From Klebsiella pneumoniae (lineage in GTDB: Bacteria; Pseudomonadota; Gammaproteobacteria; Pseudomonadales; Pseudohongiellaceae): 16,746 nucleotides of DNA. The stretch is from the NCBI GenBank assembly GCA_945869725.1, contig CAMBPO010000047.1, positions 1-16,746 on the forward strand. Direction: 5' to 3'. The notes beneath the pieces are model-generated. The model had not been told where the DNA came from. It was given only the letters and a program-made list of their open reading frames with translations, and did not search any database. The translations under genes and the position numbers were made by a program. Position 1 is the first letter of the stretch, and every line of letters begins with the position of its first letter. Below are positions 13,868-16,746 of the stretch, piece by piece.

Positions 13868-16474
13868 CTAAATCCTTGGAACATATAGCCTTCGCTTCAT
13901 AGACTTACCCAGCAGTTGCGCACGCCATCTAAAAGTACTAACAAATGATACGAACACAGAGGCTGCGTAAGGGATAGCTTGTATTGTAAGGACAATAGTC
14001 CACACGCTCATGTCCGGGCTACCAAACTCCCTTGGCGTGAATGACAGTGTCAACACTACTAAGGCTAGACTCACTAACATTAACAACTCTTCTCGCACAT
14101 CAACCAACGCCTGAATTACCGCTGAAGGTTGAGCACATTTTGGGGTTCTGACGAATGGTTGGTCATTTGTCAGCAACCCTTTCAGGGTCGCCAACCCCAC
14201 TGTATGAGATAAGGAAAGGCCTGCAACAGCGGCAGCCATTGTTTGCCGCAGATTCGCCTTAACGCGAGATCGATAAAGATAGACCATCTTTGATAGCTTA
14301 AAAACGAATAATGAAAGCGGCAGAACTGAGAACATCATCAAAGGTGGATCAATCTGATTTGGAGCAACAATCATAGCGACCGACCATGCGATAGCTGCCA
14401 AGTTAAAAATCAGGTTGAAGCCGTCAGCAACCCAAGGAAGCCATCCTGCCAAAAAGTGATATCTTTGACCACTGGTCAGTTTAGAGGTTTTGGTTCCAAA
14501 TAATTCTGCACTATGGCGCTTCAGTATCTGCATTGCACCATAAGCCCACCTGAAGCGTTGCTTTTTGTAGTCGATAAACGTATCTGGCATCAGGCCTCTG
14601 CCATAACTGTACGGCAGATACATGGCCTCATATCCTTGCTCAAAAATTCGAAGCCCGAGATCCGCGTCCTCAGTGATACACCACTCACCCCAGCCCCCGA
14701 TATCATCCAAGACCTGGCGACGGACCATAGTCATTGTTCCATGCTGAATAATCGCATTTCGTTCGTTCCTAGTGACCATGCCGATTTCAAAGAAGCCTCT
14801 GTACTCAGAGAAGCACATCGATTTGAATGCGTTCTCATCATTATCCCTGTAGTCTTGGGGCGACTGAATGATGGCTAACTTGGGATTTGTAAATGCGCCT
14901 GTAAGCTCGCTAAGCCAGTTAGATTCAACCTGATAATCACTATCAATCACCGCAACGATCTCTGCTGCATTATCTGTCCTCGCGAGTGCGAAATTGAGAG
15001 CACCGGCTTTAAAACCTTTCAAGGGCGATACGTGAAAGAATCTGAACCTCTCACCTAACTTAAGGCAGTGCGCCTCAACGGGCCGCCAGACAGCCTCATC
15101 TTTAGTGTTGTTATCAATTACCAAAACTTCAAAGTCTGGGTAATCAAGACGTGCGAGGCAGTTAAGTGTCTCGATCATCATTTCTGCAGGTTCATTGTAT
15201 GCAGGCACATGAATAGAAACTTTAGGTGCAATAAGAGGATTTATCTTTGACGGTTCAATTTTTCGCTTGCGCACAGTATACCAATGAGCCTCAGCCCATT
15301 CGTGTGCCTCAGTAAGGAGTATGGTTATGACGCCTAGCATCCCAATTATTAGCAAGAAACCAACTATGATTGAAGTCACTGTGAGGTACTGCTGGGAGTA
15401 GTCATAAATTATCCAGACCATCACTGTAGCTGTTCCGAAAGAAACTAGCGCCATTAAACCCCAACCCTTGGCTCTCAAGGTCTCACTATTTACAGCGAAT
15501 ACCCCCAACATAATGATGGAAGTCAGAATTGAAATAGCGGCCAATACATGCCAGTTTGGCAATTCAACTATAGGCTCTGCAAATGAAAATTTCGGACGCC
15601 TATCTACGTCATAGACACCCCAGTATGCGCCAACGCCACCTTCGTTCTGAGCCTTCCAAGGCTGGTCAAAGGCTTCCATCAAAAAGTAACTGTAGTTCTC
15701 TTGATCAGCACGATGTAGGAATCGTCGGAGAAACAATGCTTCATTAGAGGTCGACGCAACTGCAGCCTCTCGCGTTCGGCCACTTGACGGCCAGCCTACT
15801 TCACCAATCAAAATTTTCTTTTCCGGGAATGCCGACTGAACATCATTTACCCGTTCGACAACATAATCTATAGCAACGTCTACGTGAATGCCTTCCCAAT
15901 AAGGGAGCATATGAACAGTTACGAAATCAACATAACTCGCGAGTTCTGGATACTTAATCCAAACATGCCAAGGCTCTGACGTGCTTACTGGCTGGGTAAC
16001 CGACTGTCTTACTCTCTCAATATAGACTGCAAGTTCAGCTGCCTCGAACTCGCCTCGTAGAACGGTCTCGTTTCCCACCATTATGCTAGTAACGTTGCTA
16101 TGCTTGTTAGCAAGATTTATCGCCGCATTGATTTCATCTGTGTTGATCTGCTCATCAAGACCAAGCCAAACGCCTAATACCACGTCCAAGCCATATTCCT
16201 CTGCTATACCAGGTATCTCACCCAAAGACCTCAGACTAGAATATGTTCGAATCGCTTTTGTGCTTCCTGCCAGCAGCTCAATGTCCTCCCTAATTTGCTC
16301 CGGGGTGGGCATTACGTTAATGATCGCATCCTGTCCTGCTCGAAAAGGGGCGAATGCAAACCCATTTATTTGTTCAGGCCACGCTACGACCTCAGTAGGT
16401 CTATTGGTAAGAGCCCACAAAGTAAACGTCACCGCTGCAAACAATACTGCAACAATCAGACTCGAAATACGCAT
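13868..16474 (-). CDS. ndvB: NdvB-type bifunctional GH17-GT2 beta-1,3-glucan synthase
   Basis: The 868-aa membrane protein matches the layout and length of Pseudomonas aeruginosa NdvB, which makes cyclic beta-1,3-linked glucans tied to biofilm antibiotic tolerance. Residues 1-22 anchor the protein. About 35-300 form a GH17 glycoside hydrolase domain with acid/base Glu136 in MVGNETVLRG and nucleophile Glu225 in ILIGEVGWPSSGR, consistent with a transglycosylase or cyclising role. Helices lie near 308-328, 338-357 and 366-388. About 418-650 form a GT2 catalytic domain: IHVPAYNEP, D454 in VIDNNT, DSD at 511-513, TEDAD at 601-605 and QRFRW at 639-643. Further helices run to 845. All catalytic residues are present. 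The ribosome site is weak. It is transcribed alone, towards the IS remnants. The NdvB name rests on domain order and length. Confidence 0.88.
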   Translation of the reverse strand: MRISSLIVAVLFAAVTFTLWALTNRPTEVVAWPEQINGFAFAPFRAGQDAIINVMPTPEQIREDIELLAGSTKAIRTYSSLRSLGEIPGIAEEYGLDVVLGVWLGLDEQINTDEINAAINLANKHSNVTSIMVGNETVLRGEFEAAELAVYIERVRQSVTQPVSTSEPWHVWIKYPELASYVDFVTVHMLPYWEGIHVDVAIDYVVERVNDVQSAFPEKKILIGEVGWPSSGRTREAAVASTSNEALFLRRFLHRADQENYSYFLMEAFDQPWKAQNEGGVGAYWGVYDVDRRPKFSFAEPIVELPNWHVLAAISILTSIIMLGVFAVNSETLRAKGWGLMALVSFGTATVMVWIIYDYSQQYLTVTSIIVGFLLIIGMLGVITILLTEAHEWAEAHWYTVRKRKIEPSKINPLIAPKVSIHVPAYNEPAEMMIETLNCLARLDYPDFEVLVIDNNTKDEAVWRPVEAHCLKLGERFRFFHVSPLKGFKAGALNFALARTDNAAEIVAVIDSDYQVESNWLSELTGAFTNPKLAIIQSPQDYRDNDENAFKSMCFSEYRGFFEIGMVTRNERNAIIQHGTMTMVRRQVLDDIGGWGEWCITEDADLGLRIFEQGYEAMYLPYSYGRGLMPDTFIDYKKQRFRWAYGAMQILKRHSAELFGTKTSKLTSGQRYHFLAGWLPWVADGFNLIFNLAAIAWSVAMIVAPNQIDPPLMMFSVLPLSLFVFKLSKMVYLYRSRVKANLRQTMAAAVAGLSLSHTVGLATLKGLLTNDQPFVRTPKCAQPSAVIQALVDVREELLMLVSLALVVLTLSFTPREFGSPDMSVWTIVLTIQAIPYAASVFVSFVSTFRWRAQLLGKSMKRRLYVPRI

Positions 16475-16520
16475 ATTTGAAATTCGTAAAAGAATTAATA
16501 AAGGGATCTAAGCGGCGCGC

Positions 16521-16549
16521 ATCATAGAGTTACGAACCGCATCAGTCAA
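16521..16549 (-). promoter_or_regulatory. Sigma70-type promoter of the NdvB-like gene
   Basis: On the minus strand TTGACT (16549-16544) and TATGAT (16526-16521) are separated by 17 bp. A GC-rich discriminator (GCGCGCC) follows, and the start codon is about 47 bp from the -10. GC-rich discriminators are common at stringently controlled stable-RNA promoters, so growth-rate or ppGpp sensitivity is possible. Confidence 0.65.
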
Positions 16550-16561
16550 TAGGGAGAACCA

Positions 16562-16586
16562 TCAATATATTTTCTTGTCAATATAT
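16562..16586. repeat. Direct repeat TCAATATAT x2
   Basis: Two identical 9-bp copies start 16 bp apart in an AT-rich stretch upstream of the NdvB-like promoter. On the minus strand the second copy also contains TTGACA. It may be an UP-like or regulator-binding region. Confidence 0.35.
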
Positions 16587-16667
16587 AAAATAGAACGCTT
16601 TATGATCGATTGTGTCAAAATTATGGAAGCCACTGTAATCTTTGACTATTGTAAAATCCAGAGAAAT

Positions 16668-16700
16668 AAAAAAGGGCCATCCCTTCTGGGATGGCCCTTT
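16668..16700 (-). terminator. Intrinsic terminator of the rRNA operon
   Basis: On the minus strand AAAGGGCCATCCC, loop AGAA and GGGATGGCCCTTT form a perfect 13-bp stem followed by a run of T residues. It begins about 11 nt after the 5S rRNA end, as expected for the end of a ribosomal RNA operon. Confidence 0.92.
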
Positions 16701-16710
16701 CGCTTTTAAA

Positions 16711-16746
16711 TGCCTGACGATGTCCTACTCTCACATGGGGAGACCC
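16711..16746 (-). rRNA. rrf: 5S ribosomal RNA, 3' end (partial)
   Basis: The minus strand reads GGGTCTCCCCATGTGAGAG, then TAGGACATCGTCAGGC. This is the conserved last 35 or so bases of proteobacterial 5S rRNA. The gene continues beyond the window, presumably preceded by 23S and 16S. The exact mature 3' end is uncertain by a couple of bases. Confidence 0.92.

Noticed and set aside
1..16746. CRISPR array, tRNA genes, toxin-antitoxin pair or defence island
   Set aside because: No regularly spaced repeats, no cloverleaf with a CCA or GTTCGA-type T-arm, and no small paired genes or defence-protein motifs were seen.

Overview
The window looks like the chromosome of a free-living, probably aquatic gammaproteobacterium. 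The evidence is a Pseudomonas/Azotobacter-type fpr divergent from a finR-like LysR gene, an OxyR with both redox cysteines, a SuhB-type phosphatase, an NdvB-type GH17-GT2 glucan synthase, and an rRNA operon end with an intrinsic terminator. I cannot name the genus.

Layout. 1-976 (minus) is a secreted redoxin-like/cytochrome c fusion cut by the window edge. 977-1101 is a palindrome-rich spacer, then oxyR (minus). A small secreted protein of unknown function (2375-2878, plus) faces a ClpP paralogue and a large RND/MMPL exporter, which form a tight minus-strand pair (2915-6001). 6002-6785 holds a perfect FNR/Anr box, a 5'-truncated redoxin remnant of the same broad family as the first gene, and a possible terminator. 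fpr (minus) and the finR-like gene (plus) are divergent. Then come three minus-strand genes: a glutathione S-transferase-like protein with a signal peptide, an inositol-phosphatase family protein and a 2OG-Fe(II) oxygenase-like protein. An exported NHL beta-propeller protein (11327-12415, plus) ends at a clear hairpin.

12416-13867 is a graveyard of mobile DNA. A decayed IS3-family element has lost its reading frame to a stop codon and several frameshifts, and the end of an IS30-family element lies inside its orfB. The remaining large gene is an NdvB-type synthase (13868-16474, minus) with a good sigma70-like promoter. Upstream of it, on the same strand, are the terminator and last bases of a 5S rRNA gene.

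Redox is the main theme: OxyR, ferredoxin-NADP reductase with FinR, redoxin/cytochrome proteins, an FNR box and a GST-fold protein. The rest is envelope-related (RND exporter, NdvB). I see no CRISPR array, toxin-antitoxin pair, phage module or obvious defence island. The least ordinary items are the redoxin-cytochrome fusion and its FNR-preceded remnant, the exported GST, the RND-ClpP pair, and the nested insertion sequences. None of these is shown to be a new system.
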